This document shows positions 1-11,142 of a stretch of 64,000 bases of DNA, one piece after another; the stretch's first letter is position 1, and each line of letters begins with the position of its first letter. The stretch is from assembly GCA_037576195.1 (NCBI GenBank), contig CM075102.1, forward strand, positions 1,922,001 through 1,986,000. Reading direction: 5' to 3'. Both the position numbers and the translations under genes were made by a program. This DNA is from Phytoseiulus persimilis. Its lineage: Eukaryota > Arthropoda > Arachnida > Mesostigmata > Phytoseiidae. The notes below the pieces were generated by a model. The model worked only from the letters and a program-made list of their open reading frames with translations, made no database searches and was not told the origin of the DNA.

Positions 1-2478
1 GGAGACCGCCCCCAGTTCGCCCAGGAGTATGAATCATCTGGAGAAAGTCCCTCCGAGACAATTTTATTCGCGAATTTTCCGAAGGGAGGCCAGCTGTTTG
101 TCGTACTCGAGAGTGTCGCGCACACCCGATCCATATTGTCAGTCTGAAAGACTGCCATGCCAACGGAAACAGTCCAAGGCTCATGACGCGTTATCGAATT
201 TCGGTTGCACAGTTCTCGAACACATGTTTGGAACTCTCTCCGCCTTGAAATCCAATCTTGGTTCTAGAAGTGGTCCGAGGTAGGCGACCACAGACTGTGG
301 TTAGAGAAAACGCTTCCGCTCCAACAGTGTCTACGAAACTGAGCGCCACGAGCTCGTCCATAGTCTAGGAAAAAAAACTCAATTTCCAAACGCTTAGATC
401 AACTACGTGAAATACCTGTCAGACATCACTGGGAGGATCATCCACACGACCAGAGCGTATTCTCCGTAAGCCACACATCCGTAGAGGAGGCATAAACATA
501 TGAGACCGCACACGTCTACTCCCGACATCACTGCAGACTCAGATAGAGGCCATACCTCCCACACAAGACACCGGCCCTAGCCTGCGCTGCTGTTTAACTC
601 GGTTACCACTTGCCAAAACTTGGAACCACAATCTGACGTCTCTTAAACTTCGGAGTCAAAGCGGCGGAACATGGAAGAAGCGGAAGAAGTCGCGCGGGAT
701 TTCGAGAAAACGCTATGATGCTGCGGTAACCATGGATGGAAAATACAACGGATCTCGCGGCGAGAATTTTGCATCTTTGATCTCTTCGAGCCAGTCGTCG
801 TCTTTATGGAAACCATTGTCTTACCGGTTGCCAGTGAGGTACTCCCGAAGTCGCCGGCTGATTCGCTCGGTCGCAGTAAAACATACGGACGAAACGGACT
901 GGCATCGCAAATACACCCCGAGTCCGAGAATTCTCTCCAATTTCGAAAAAAGCTCCGTGTTCCCATGAAGGCAACCTAAGTTCAAAGAGGAGCCGTCTCG
1001 CGGTCGCCGGAGCTCAAAAAACAGAACAGGCCGACAAACGGAAGGATCTGTGTTCGAGGAAGTTTTCGGCGGAGGCGGCGGCATTAAGAGGCGCAGAACA
1101 AGTTTTTGAAGCATCGGGGGTGAATGTGGGAGTGTGCTCGGGTTCGTCGGTGGCTGACTAGCTGTTCAACTGACTTCTTCTATTCGATGGCGGTGAAAGC
1201 CGTGAAAGGGGACAGCGGGGTCGAGGACGAACATCGTTTTACAGCTCTGCTGAATGAGCGGTCTCTCTCTCTCTCTCTCGCTTCCATGTGTCTCCGTGAG
1301 CTTGCCGCAATGGCGCGGTCGCGGCGGCGCCGACGGTTAGCCGGGGCTTTCGCGGGCATAGCGTTCTCGAAGATGGGATCACTGCTCAGTCGCTTCTTCG
1401 TGGTTTCCACACATGAGCCGTGTTCGCCTGATTCAATCCATGTCCTGAGAATAAGCCATGACTCACTTTCCTGACGCTCGAGCCACATGAGCTCTGGCCC
1501 GACTCTCCTTGGAGGCTGCGCAAGAAGGTGCTCAGGACCCGTTGACTGACGTTTGGCGCAAAACACTAGTGCTACTCGATCGAATGAAAGCATGTATCGC
1601 GCGAACACAAGGAAGACTCTTTCGTCAGTAGGGCGGCCAACCAGAAAACGATCGGGCTCCAAACTCGTGAGCTTCGCGGACTCAATGAGCCCATCGACCG
1701 CATGCAAAAAAAAAAATCGTGAAAACTCCGCGGCGAGACGAGCCGGCTAACTGAAGATGGCTCGGCCTTTCGATGAGATCGACATGGCCAAAAACATGGG
1801 CCCTTCAACGGAAATACTCATGGGAAATGCTCATGGGAGACAAGCCCGCGCCTCAGGCTGAGGAATAGCTACGGTTTGGAAACAGCCGTAGATTGGGAAT
1901 CGCAAAGTGACGATTGAGCGCCCGCTATGCATGCGGCTGCCGCACAGCGACCTCTCGAGGCTTGTGGCTGCACATCCCAGGAATCACAGCTTTCAAGTGA
2001 AGCCGTCCGCTGTGTTCATGAAGAGTGTGTTTGAGTATCGGCGCCGCCGACAACCTCCTCCTTGTCTACAGAGGCTCAATCAAGTTCGTTCCCGGAGGAT
2101 GCTGTTCATCAAATGTACAACGATTCGGAGGCAGACTCGCCAATCGAATTTGCAATCGAATGTTTCTCAACCGTGAAGACGAAGGAACGTGAATGCGAGT
2201 CCGAGGAGTTGAGTAGAGCGGTGGACTCGAGACCAACCCATCTTCTAGAGTACTTCGGACCCGCTGTACATTCATGTCGGGTGCTACCCGAAGCCCGAAT
2301 TCGCCCCGGGACCTCCGCTTAGCATCCCACCCTTCAGTCGGCGATCCGAGCTTTGCAATTACTGCGAACGAGCTCATCTCATCAACCGTGCTTTGTCTCG
2401 AGACTTCGAAACGAATGAGGAAGTTTCGATCAACTTCGGACATTTCAAAACTTCAAAACATGCTTTTGACTCCGGTAA
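1..2478. other. Region without a recognised gene
   Basis: No open frame here resembles a known protein on either strand. The longest (1180-1707, - strand, 175 codons) is rich in Arg and Ser and runs across a CT dinucleotide tract, which points to chance. I see no tRNA, splice-bounded exon or transposon end in this stretch apart from the simple repeat listed separately. Confidence 0.5.
1262..1279. repeat. (TC)9 dinucleotide microsatellite
   Basis: Nine uninterrupted TC units. Confidence 0.9.
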
Positions 2479-2486
2479 ACGGAGCT
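2479..2486. repeat. Left target-site duplication of hAT-like element
   Basis: ACGGAGCT lies directly outside the left terminal inverted repeat and is repeated exactly at 3265-3272 on the other side. An 8-bp duplication is characteristic of hAT transposases. Confidence 0.8.
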
Positions 2487-3264
2487 CTGTGGCGTAGCCA
2501 GGATTTTCTCTGGGGAGGGGCTGAAATTTTTTTCGGTTCACTTACCCCCCACGCAATCTGTAGAACCTAAACCTATCGGCTTATCGGTACATGTTGTAAG
2601 TTTTCTGTGAAGCAGTTTGCACTGTACTGATCAAAAGTTTTGACTGAAATCAAGGAATATCGTCTCAGCTTGAAGAATGTCTTCGACGGTCTCAGGAGTG
2701 TCCCTCGTTGGTTTTGCTGCATGTCGATTAAAACGACATTGGGGCGCTTCATCGAGCTTGTAAGGAGCTCGTGCTGTGGTTTTTCACTTCAGCTCCACGA
2801 AATCCACGTTGAATTTTACCTTAGGATGCTTCTGGGGCCCGTCTCGAGGACTGCGTATGATCTCCTCGAATCTGACTCTGAACTGCTTCGTGTCTAGTGG
2901 ACGGTCCTCTATGCGCTTGTAGATACTCGAAGACGGTCTTGTGGATTTTTGAAGACGGTCTCGTGTATTCTTGGAGACGGTTTCGTAGACAAACGTATAC
3001 TTCAAATCACCTCCTCAGACCCAGAAGAGTACAGTGAGATCGATCTTGGAATCACCCCCATAGACTCCGGAGAGCATGGTCAGTTCGATCCCGAATTCAG
3101 CTCCCTAAACTCCGAAAATAAATGGATAATATATGGTGAGGAAATTACTCAGTTTTCCAACATTCTAGTCGGAAGCTCGACTGAGATGGTATGAACTTGG
3201 AAGTTCTGGTGGGGGGGTTGCTAAAGCCTGCTCAGCCCCCCCCCCCCCCCTGGCTACGCCACTG
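2487..3264. mobile_element. Non-autonomous hAT-like DNA transposon
   Basis: The 778-bp segment starts CTGTGGCGTAGCCAGG and ends, read on the other strand, CAGTGGCGTAGCCAGG, so the terminal inverted repeats match at 15 of 16 positions. It is flanked by a perfect 8-bp duplication, ACGGAGCT. C(A/T)GTGG ends with 8-bp duplications fit the hAT superfamily. The subterminal regions are G-rich on the left (about 2511-2522) and carry a run of 15 C on the right (3236-3250), also usual for this type. The interior holds only short ORFs (for example 2640-2897 + and 2784-3005 -), with no recognisable transposase, so movement would have depended on an enzyme supplied elsewhere. It contains three tandem 22-bp units at 2923-2988. 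The intact duplication and nearly intact ends suggest fairly recent insertion. No second copy was seen in the window. Confidence 0.8.
2923..2988. repeat. Three 22-bp tandem repeats inside the transposon
   Basis: The core GAAGACGGTC (GGAGACGGTT in the last unit) recurs at 2929, 2951 and 2973, exactly 22 bp apart, with related flanks ending CTTGTG, CTCGTG and TTCGTAG. A looser match, TTCGACGGTCTC, lies near 2681. Tandem subterminal or internal repeats are common in non-autonomous DNA transposons and may be transposase-binding sites, but that is inference. Confidence 0.75.
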
Positions 3265-3272
3265 ACGGAGCT
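3265..3272. repeat. Right target-site duplication of hAT-like element
   Basis: ACGGAGCT, an exact copy of 2479-2486, follows the right terminal inverted repeat. Confidence 0.8.
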
Positions 3273-4831
3273 CCATGGAGCCGATTCAGGCTTCGGTCAG
3301 GAATCCGACCATCAGCGCAAGGATACGAGGGCTCTCAATTCGATGCTCGATCTCTGGTCGACCCTAAAGTCTGGCGTATAAGAGACTACTTTCTTTCCCT
3401 AAAACATCGCCGGAACTTCTGCTTGTGCGCGCGCATGAGATCGCGATAATTTTGCACGGTGTAACAACGCTCCGTCTATTACGGAAAAATGCCAGATCCT
3501 GAAAATCCCATCGATGACTGTGAATTCCGGGTATATTCATGGTTGAAGAAGTGGTGCCTTTTACGCCAGACTTTAGGACATGTGCCGTCCACGGGGATCG
3601 AGCTCAACTCTTGCAACTCGCCCGTTCCCCACCGCCACGAACCGCGAGAGAGAATTCAGGGGGAAGCTCGCAGAGACGCACCCCGAGAGCATACTGCGAT
3701 GTGTCAGGAATCATGAGAACGGTGGACTCTCTGACGTCATCAGCATTAGCTGTCCGAGTTTTCATTGAGGCGTCGGAACGGGGAAGCTCATGACTCCTGA
3801 GGCTCTTCACTTTTTCTGCGGCTCCTCGAAGATGTAAACCCAACCGAAGTGTTCCTCCCAAGGCTTCCCGCTTTCGAGCACGAGGTACATCAGCGATATG
3901 GGAGTGTTTGCAAAGAACGATCTCGATCGAGTCGTCTTCGTTCAGACCCGACGTCGCGTTCTAGACAAAAATCGAAGTGGCTTCGGCCGTTCCCGAGATA
4001 GGAACGAAGAGCCGGAATCCTGAGTTAGCGACGGTTGACTGTGAAAACTGGCGAGATTCCTTCCAGTATTCGCAGAAAAGTTCGAATGCGTCAACCCATG
4101 TACAGAGATTATTTATTCAGGTTCCAGCTTCCGCATCGAGCTCGATTGAGAAGGTATTTCAGTTGGGAGAGGTTTGCTCATGCCTTCGGAATGTGTTTTT
4201 TCGAGACTTGTTGTTACCGCGAGCATCCACTTGTAGCTCGAGGTCTTTGCGCACGCAACTGCGTCGTATTCGATTTCAATCTTTTCCTTAACTGAACGAA
4301 ACGTTAAGGATGATGCAATGCGCGACGACACTTGTTTGTGAAAACTAGTGCGACGCACGAGCTCCGCCGATTCAGACTTAGTGAAACTTTGCGGAACTCA
4401 TCAGAAAGGGAGGTTGAGATTCAGTGAAAATTCACTTATTTTCCTCCCTGGTTCCTCATCGTTTTTCGTGTACTGGCCGCAGCCGTGAGTGGACTTGAAG
4501 CATTCTCTACTTTCTCTCAGCAGAGTTACCAACTAGCCTTGCGATACAGTGGCGCGTTCGCACTCATGCGTCCTCTCGGCCAAAGAATCCTCTCGCTGAA
4601 TCTTCAGGGCAAGATTCTAATCAGAGCTAGCGAGTTTTCCCTTCTTCGATATTTTGTCGTTTCATGCACGAAAACAGCGTTCATTTTGCTGTACTTGAAG
4701 TAATCAGCCACGACTATCCGATGCACACTTTCGGGAGCCGAATATTCTGAAAATTATTCACTGAGGGCGACACCGTCGCTCTACGACCAATGGAATCGCT
4801 CGCAGGAGAGAGTCGACCGGGAAGGTGAGGG
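3273..4831. other. Intergenic region upstream of ppa
   Basis: No recognised gene. Open frames are short and overlap each other in several frames. The proximal part (about 4500-4831) presumably holds upstream regulatory DNA of the Ppa/FBXL14 gene, but I could not pick out specific sites beyond the core promoter. Confidence 0.5.
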
Positions 4832-4864
4832 TATACAAGGGATCGGTCGGATTCCTCCTCAGTT
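4832..4864 (+). promoter_or_regulatory. Core promoter of ppa: TATA box and initiator
   Basis: TATACAAG at 4832-4839 lies 29 bp upstream of the A in a TCAGTT initiator at 4859-4864, the spacing expected for a TATA/Inr promoter in arthropods, where TCAGT(T) is the consensus initiator. Transcription would begin near 4861, about 170 bp before the first in-frame ATG of the Ppa/FBXL14 frame. No transcript evidence is available. Confidence 0.6.
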
Positions 4865-4942
4865 CAGAACACTTTGTCGACGAGGCTACACCGAGTAGTA
4901 CTGGAGAGTTCTCATCGTGCTCGTTATTATCGTGTGCTTTCG

Positions 4943-4983
4943 ATGCTCGTCATCATCAACAGTGCTCATGAGTGATCGTTAGT
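4943..4983 (+). promoter_or_regulatory. Two short upstream ORFs in the ppa leader
   Basis: Between the predicted start site and the main start codon there are two ATG triplets: a 10-codon ORF at 4943-4975 and an overlapping 4-codon ORF at 4969-4983. Upstream ORFs in a leader usually lower translation of the main ORF. The effect here is inference, since it depends on the predicted transcription start. Confidence 0.35.
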
Positions 4984-5027
4984 TTTGTGCTTGGAAAGAT
5001 ATTCTCGACATCGTGGTGGATATACCA

Positions 5028-6775
5028 ATGCCAATGGTTCTGCAAGCCAATTTACCGCTCTGGGATAGAAGGGCTCCCACCTCGCACTTTTTCTCGCCGA
5101 ATCACAACATAACAAGCAACAACAACAACAGCTGCAACAATCACCACCAGCACTTCCAACTGCAACACCACGTCCTCGGCAACAACAATCACATCATCAG
5201 TAATCAGCAGAATCATCACCATCATCACCAGCAGCAGCAGCAGCATCTTCCGCCACAGACACAGGACGCGTTTCGGGTTGGAGCCATCTGCAATCAAGTT
5301 TGAGCAATGGTCGCACGTAACGCATTTGCCGCGGGCGCCTTCGTTGTTCCATCCGCTGCAACTGTCGGCGTTCGAAACTCGGACACTGCAACAATCACAT
5401 CAACTCGTGCCGCGAAGTCAGACGCACATCTCCGCACTGTACCCTGAAATCCTTTCGATAATCTTCAGCTACCTCGACGTACCTGACAAAGGCCGGGCGG
5501 CCCAGGTCTGTAGAGCGTGGAGAGACGCCGCCTACCACAAGACCGTGTGGAGAGGCGTCGAAGCCAAACTCCATGTGCGGAACATCGCCCGAACGAACGC
5601 CACGCTGTTTCCGTCGCTGGTCCGACGAGGCATCAAAGATCTGCAGGTGCTCAGCCTGCGGAGAAACCTCAAGGAAGTGGTTCAGGGCGTGCCGAACCTG
5701 GAAACGCTGAACCTGATCGGCTGCTACAATCTGACCGACAACTTGGCCAGCGGCGCGTTCTCGAGCCAGATCTCCTCGCTGATATCGCTCAACCTGTCCA
5801 TGTGCAAGCAGATCTCGGACCATTCGATCGGCAAAATCGCTCACAACCTCCGCAGTCTCGAGAGTCTGGATTTGGGCGGATGTTCGGGCATAACGAATCC
5901 GAGCCTGCTGTTCATCGCGCGCGGCCTGAAGAAGCTGAAGCACCTCAACCTGCGCTCGTGCCGGAACATCTCGGACTCGGGTCTGGCGGAACTCGCCGGC
6001 CTCGGCCAGCAATGCATCAGCGGGGGGCGTCACGTCGTTGGAGACGCTCTCTCTCCAAGATTGCCAGAAACTCACCGACGACGCGCTAGGCTTCGTCGCC
6101 ACCGGTCTCACGAACCTCAAGACGATCAACCTGTCCTTCTGCGCTTCCGTCACAGATTCCGGCATGAAGCATTTGGCCAAGATGACCAAGCTGCGTGATC
6201 TGAATCTTCGCTCGTGCGATAACATCTCGGACATGGGGATGGCGTACCTGGCCGAGGGTGGTTCGCGTGTTTCTGTGTTGGACGTCAGCTTCTGTGATAA
6301 GATCGGCGACCAGGGCCTGCTGCATTTGTCGCAGGGACTCACCAACCTCACCAATCTGTACATAAACTCCTGCGTCACGGTGACCGACGAGGGAGTCCGA
6401 CGGCTCGCCAAAACGCTGCCACATTTGAAGTGGCTGGAAATAGGGCAATGCGTTCGGGTGACCGACGTCGGGCTCACGTCGATCGCCGAAGGACTACAAA
6501 ACCTGGAACGAATCGATGTGTACGGCTGTACGAACATCTCGCCCGTCGGTCTGGACAGGATCAAGCAGATCAAGGGTCTCCTGGTGCTGAACCGGGGCAT
6601 GACCAGCGAACACGAGGAGGGGGGGGAGAGATCCACTCCCGCCAGTCTGGCACCGGCTCCCGCCAAACGGAAGAGGGCCCTCGTTGACAGCAACAGCAAC
6701 TGTAGTTCTATCAAGTCTTCCAGGTTGTCCGATTACCGACAGAGCACGGCGACCACCAACTACATGGAGCGATAG
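5028..6775 (+). CDS. ppa: F-box/LRR protein Ppa (FBXL14), frame shifted twice
   Basis: This encodes the substrate-recognition subunit of an SCF (Skp1-Cul1-F-box) ubiquitin ligase. In Drosophila, Partner of paired targets Paired; in vertebrates FBXL14 targets Snail-family and Twist proteins. An N-terminal Asn/His/Gln-rich extension (5028 to about 5270) precedes the F-box (about 5425-5577; it includes LDVPDKGRAAQVCRAWRDAA) and about ten leucine-rich repeats with the LNLxxC..ITD signature (to about 6600). The C-terminal tail of about 50 residues, with KRKRALVD, is absent from human FBXL14 (about 400 residues). No introns are visible. The frame moves by one base twice: somewhere in 5229-5300, between the His/Gln tract and EPSAIKFEQWSH, and at the six-G run 6022-6027, after which LETLSLQDCQKLTD resumes. 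Removing one G restores the family alignment. Either these are sequencing errors or the copy is broken. The rest is well conserved, favouring errors. ATG 5028 is the first in-frame start; ATG 5034 is an alternative. Confidence 0.9.
5213..5244 (+). repeat. CAT/CAC then CAG tract in ppa coding region
   Basis: A run of CAT/CAC codons followed by (CAG)n encodes about five His and five Gln in the first ppa frame. Such tracts are unstable and are a natural place for a length change near the first frame shift. Confidence 0.8.
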
Positions 6776-7451
6776 GGAGCGACGTGCAATATCTATCCAA
6801 TTTCCATTAATCCGTTGATTCATCGATCGTACTGGAGTCTCTCTCGCAGGAGTCCGGATTCTCGGTTCGCGGAGGTCCGAACCGCCGGACCATCCGACAG
6901 GAAGGATAACATCGTTCTCCGTTGTGAATCACGCACGGAGATCAACAGACAACCAGAGCGGAGGCCCGTACACCTGGAAATCAAGAAGAAATGAGTTTCA
7001 ACCGAATTCCGTTGGAAGGAATTTCGGTTGAGGCTGCTGCTGCTGCTGCTGCAACAACAACCCCCACAACAACAACAACGTCGACTACTCCAACTCAGCA
7101 AGGAAATATCCTTTTTGACTCTTTTGTATACTGTATATGTACATCAGCGCCTGCGGCAGGGGGAACAACAAAGCGTACGAAACATTTTACAGAAGATTGC
7201 GGGTTTCTATCGCTAGTCAACAGCAGGGCATTAGAATTTCTTCTCGCCCGGAAGGAATCCTAGTAGTGTTGGGACCTGCGTCAACTCTCCGTCTAGTTCG
7301 AGCAGGTTCCGACTATCCAAATAGCGGGCAAAACTGAAAACCCGCATTATTGCAGATCTCAACTGTGCAAAGTGTGTGTAAATACTGTATGTTTAAATGT
7401 TGACAATGGAATTGAGACAGATCGACTCGGAGAGCAAGTGCGAAGAATAAA
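6776..7451 (+). other. 3' untranslated region of ppa
   Basis: From the TAG at 6773-6775 to the poly(A) signal at 7446 there is no gene. The region contains a GCT/CAA triplet tract at about 7032-7080. Short open frames across this tract (for example 7028-7216) are low-complexity artefacts. Confidence 0.6.
7446..7451 (+). promoter_or_regulatory. Polyadenylation signal of ppa
   Basis: Canonical AATAAA in an A/T-rich setting, 671 bp after the stop codon and the first strong signal downstream of it. Confidence 0.6.
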
Positions 7452-9670
7452 ATCATAAATTGTTATCAAGCAACAGTAGGAAGCTCCGTTTTCCTTCGAG
7501 CCCCGGCAACGATGAGCCCAGCATCTCTGAGTTCTGCATGCGCGAAACTCTCAGCCCGCTCCATGTTCTCCAGCGGGACCTACTTTGAACTCGGAGCTGA
7601 AGAGTGACGTCAGCGCCCGTCATAGAGGTGGAATGAAACCGTTTAGGGTTTCAATGTTTATGGTTCGGATGGTGCGCAACCTCGATATTTGACTCCGTTT
7701 CGGCTTCAGTTCAAGCGGGGCAGCAGCAGCAGCAGCGAAAGTCTCAGCTTGGAGCGTTTTGATGACGATCCGCTCCGCAATTACACCATCGGTGGCGAAT
7801 CCGACTGCATGGCAGTAGAACTGGCAACAGACGCTTGACGTTCGGTTCTATGAGTTTTTTTCTGCTCCGGAAGCGAGAGAGAACGAGGAAAATAGAGCAC
7901 AGGTGGCAATGACAAGCACCGAGCGACACGAGCTCTGCCGAACTCGTGCACCTGATGATCTAGGGGAGGAGCAGAAGAAAAACCGCTCTAGAATCTGTGG
8001 GAAACTTCGCCGCGCCGTCGAGCTCAGCAGCGGGACGTCTCGGAGCCCGTTGCAACTCAGGACCACAACTAATCAACTCCAGCAGGATTGGGGAGAGGGT
8101 TCAGTGATGGGACCGCTCGGCTTCACCATGTTCACGGTCGAACATGGACCAGCCGGGTCGAGTTGAGCGGACTGGAGCGAGGACGGCTCGCATTTGACAT
8201 GAGATAGAGATAGCAAACCATAAATCGCTGAGGAATCGCCGGGCACTGAGCTTGCGTCACTGGAGATTACAGACTTGCTCCTCGGATTCATGGCGGGAGG
8301 TAAACATTCATCACTGAATCTACCAGGCATCTGTTTCACTAGATTCGTCTTTCCCCGATCTTGCGCTTGCCCTCGTCGACATCGGTCCAGCTCCGGCTCC
8401 TCGAGGAGAGGGGTTTCTGCAGGGGCTTCAGAAACACGTCGGGCCGAGCCAGGATTCCGAGCCTCATTCTCCAACAGTGGCGTACTACAGCGGCGGCATA
8501 TGACCCAAATTCAATTGCAGCTTTGGCTCAGCCCGAGCCGCTGCCGTCGTCAAATAATAAGACCAGTTTCGACCAGGCCTGGGTTCTGGATTCTAGTCGA
8601 GAGAAAGGAAGAAAGACGCAGCAGTCATGGTGGAGCCAGGGAGGCACCAAAACCAGTGCTGCTCTACGCGGACACCGCCCAGAACCAGTCCGGGAATTAT
8701 ACGTAGGCTACAGGTTCGAGAATTCTCCGTTTCCTCCGGAGTCGATAGTGAGTCTCCATCGTTCGGAAAAAAACTCCGTTCCCGAACTTTGTTTATTTCC
8801 GGCTGTTGTCGATCGAGGAGAGACGGCCCGGCGGAGGGTGCGCGGTCCTGTGCAGAACGCTCCGCCGGAGAGCTTTTGTTCGAGATCCAACGAAGAGACG
8901 GGAGGAGGTTGAAGAGGGGAGGGGATGTATACAGGTGATCGGGGACGACTGATGTGAAGGAATTCACGCACGGGGGGAGACTGGCTCGGATCATGGCGGC
9001 GGAGAGAGCCTCGCTCGAGGAAACAAAAGGGATCTCGAGAGAAATGAATTTTTTTCCCTTTTGTGCCTTCTTCGCTTCCCATCAAGCACACTCACGGTTC
9101 TCCTCTTCTTCGATTGCTGGCTTGCTATCATCCATTCGACGCCACAGCCGGCGATTCCCACCCGCCCGAAGTTCCCGGCTCGTGGGCATAGTCCGGGCCC
9201 CGGGAGGCGAAGCCGGACGGATCAGCGGTCGCCTCGATTGTCGATTGGATCGATCCCGATTCTTTCATCGTTTCGCGCTATCGATGCGAACGCTCAACCC
9301 GCGGACTCCTCGATGCGAGAGTCGCCGGTTACGCCTGAAATCCCGGTTCAGGGAAGCGAGCCAGTTTCGAAATGGCCGGATCCGTATCGCGCAGTATTCC
9401 CCAACAGTATCCAGCTCCGCACAAGCGAGACTTTTCTCGCTCGCCCGCTCGATGCTCGAGCACGACGAGGCAGGGGCGGGGCAGAGCATATGCATATCTT
9501 GACTGTATGACCATTCCCCAAGAGAGAGTTTGATGATTTCGTTCTTCGTTCAGTATTCGGTGCCCCAACGCGGCGCCCCTTCTGCGAACGATGGCGGCCG
9601 AAGCGGTGGCGGTGGTGCCGGTCGTGCCGGGGTCGAAGACAACCAAGAGCGGCTATCTAGCGATCCTGCT

Positions 9671-9707
9671 CGCCGGCCGGCCGGCCGGCCGGCCTGCCTG
9701 CCTGCCC
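9671..9707. repeat. Compound (GGCC)n(TGCC)n tetranucleotide tract
   Basis: Five GGCC units change without a break into TGCC units. It belongs to the tetranucleotide mosaic type found repeatedly in the intergenic DNA of this window. Confidence 0.85.
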
Positions 9708-11127
9708 AGTCGGTTCGCTCACCGAGAACGCAACCTCCGCCTTCTAAGATTCTTTCTCTCTGGACCGCAAACATCCCAAGGAGTTTCTAGCGGCTGGCTT
9801 GTGAACGACGACCGCGACGGGGTCCACCGAGGGGGCTTATGAGGCGAGGAGTGCTAGGAGCCACGGACTGGGGGAGCCAGCCATGACGACGGGGAAGCGC
9901 AACGATACAATATTTATAGAGCACAGAGAGCTTGGTCGGTCGGATTCGGGCTCAAAAGCTGTCGGCGTGGCGGCCGGCTTTTGGTGTTATAATATTAATG
10001 ATATATATTCCGTCCTCTGCCGCTTCTCTTCTCCTTGGTCGTCGTCGAGATTTTCCACAGGAATCAGCCGAGCGCTCCTTCCGGAGCTCGGAAGGAATTC
10101 AGGAATCGCTCGTATCACGTCTTGCTCTCAATGTGGGACCCGCCGGACGCTGCACTTTGGGAGGCTCTCTCTCAACCAAACGACGCGGCAGTAACATCTT
10201 CAAGAGAACCGAAATCGGGCGTAGGCATCGAGCAACAACACCCCGGTTTGTAGTCATCGTCGATGACGATGGGACCCCGCGATCGCAGGTCTGCCTGAAA
10301 CGCAGCACTCGCCGTGGGCTCCAGAGACACGTGCTGTAAAGCTACCTGTCCGAATCGTCAGAATCAAAGCCGCTTCGATGCGAAAATACCTCCTGCGCGT
10401 GATCGCGAATCGCTCGGGAAAGTCAGAGATGATGACATTGTTCTCGTCTCTCAGTACACGGAGCGTTGCCATGGTGTATGCATGGGTTGGGGCCATGTAT
10501 GGTAGAGTATCATGTACCATCGTGTACGGCCAAGTACGTCTCATGGAGCTTGATGTCACTGTATCTTCTCCCGTCGGAGGCATTCTCGCTCACATCAGAT
10601 GTGAAAACACAGATGCCTTGACTCTGTTTCCATCCCGATGTCCGCGTTCCTTCCGAGCATGTGAATGATTCGAAGTGAAAACCTTTGCGCTACCGATCCC
10701 CGCGTCGGTAGCGGGTATAACCTATGCGCAACGACGGAGGAAAGTCAATCGAGAATTCGTAGCAGCACGTGTTGTTTTTTCCCCTCCCCGCGTTGCGAGG
10801 GTCGTCTTCGCAGTCCGCGACTCCGACCAATCGATCAGATATCTGTTGAGAACGTGAATGAAAGGGCTGAATAGTCATGGAAGCCTCATTCCCCCATGAG
10901 AATAACAAACAGACAGACGGATACACAGACAGGCCGTCGCGAAATCTACGCAGCATATTGTGTGTTCCTCCGGTTTTCTTTGCCGGGGGCCGAAGTGCAG
11001 TTCCATCTTCTTGCAGTTAATCTCTGGACAGCCAAGGGACCATCACCTTTAACCCAAGCCGCAAAGGCGAAATCATTCGTTACTCCCTCCTAGACGTACG
11101 TTATGAATCTTCGTCGACCGTTCGCGG

Positions 11128-11142
11128 AAAAAAAAAAAAAAA
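11128..11142. repeat. Poly(A) run, 15 bases
   Basis: Fifteen A on the + strand. No retroposon body or target-site duplication was found next to it. Confidence 0.85.

Noticed and set aside
5395..6714. 439-codon frame on the - strand
   Set aside because: It is the antisense shadow of the ppa leucine-rich-repeat region; the periodic Leu codons leave the opposite strand free of stops.
8473..8490. CAGTGGCGTAC resembling the hAT terminal repeat
   Set aside because: Only the first 10 bases match; there is no partner end and no target duplication nearby.
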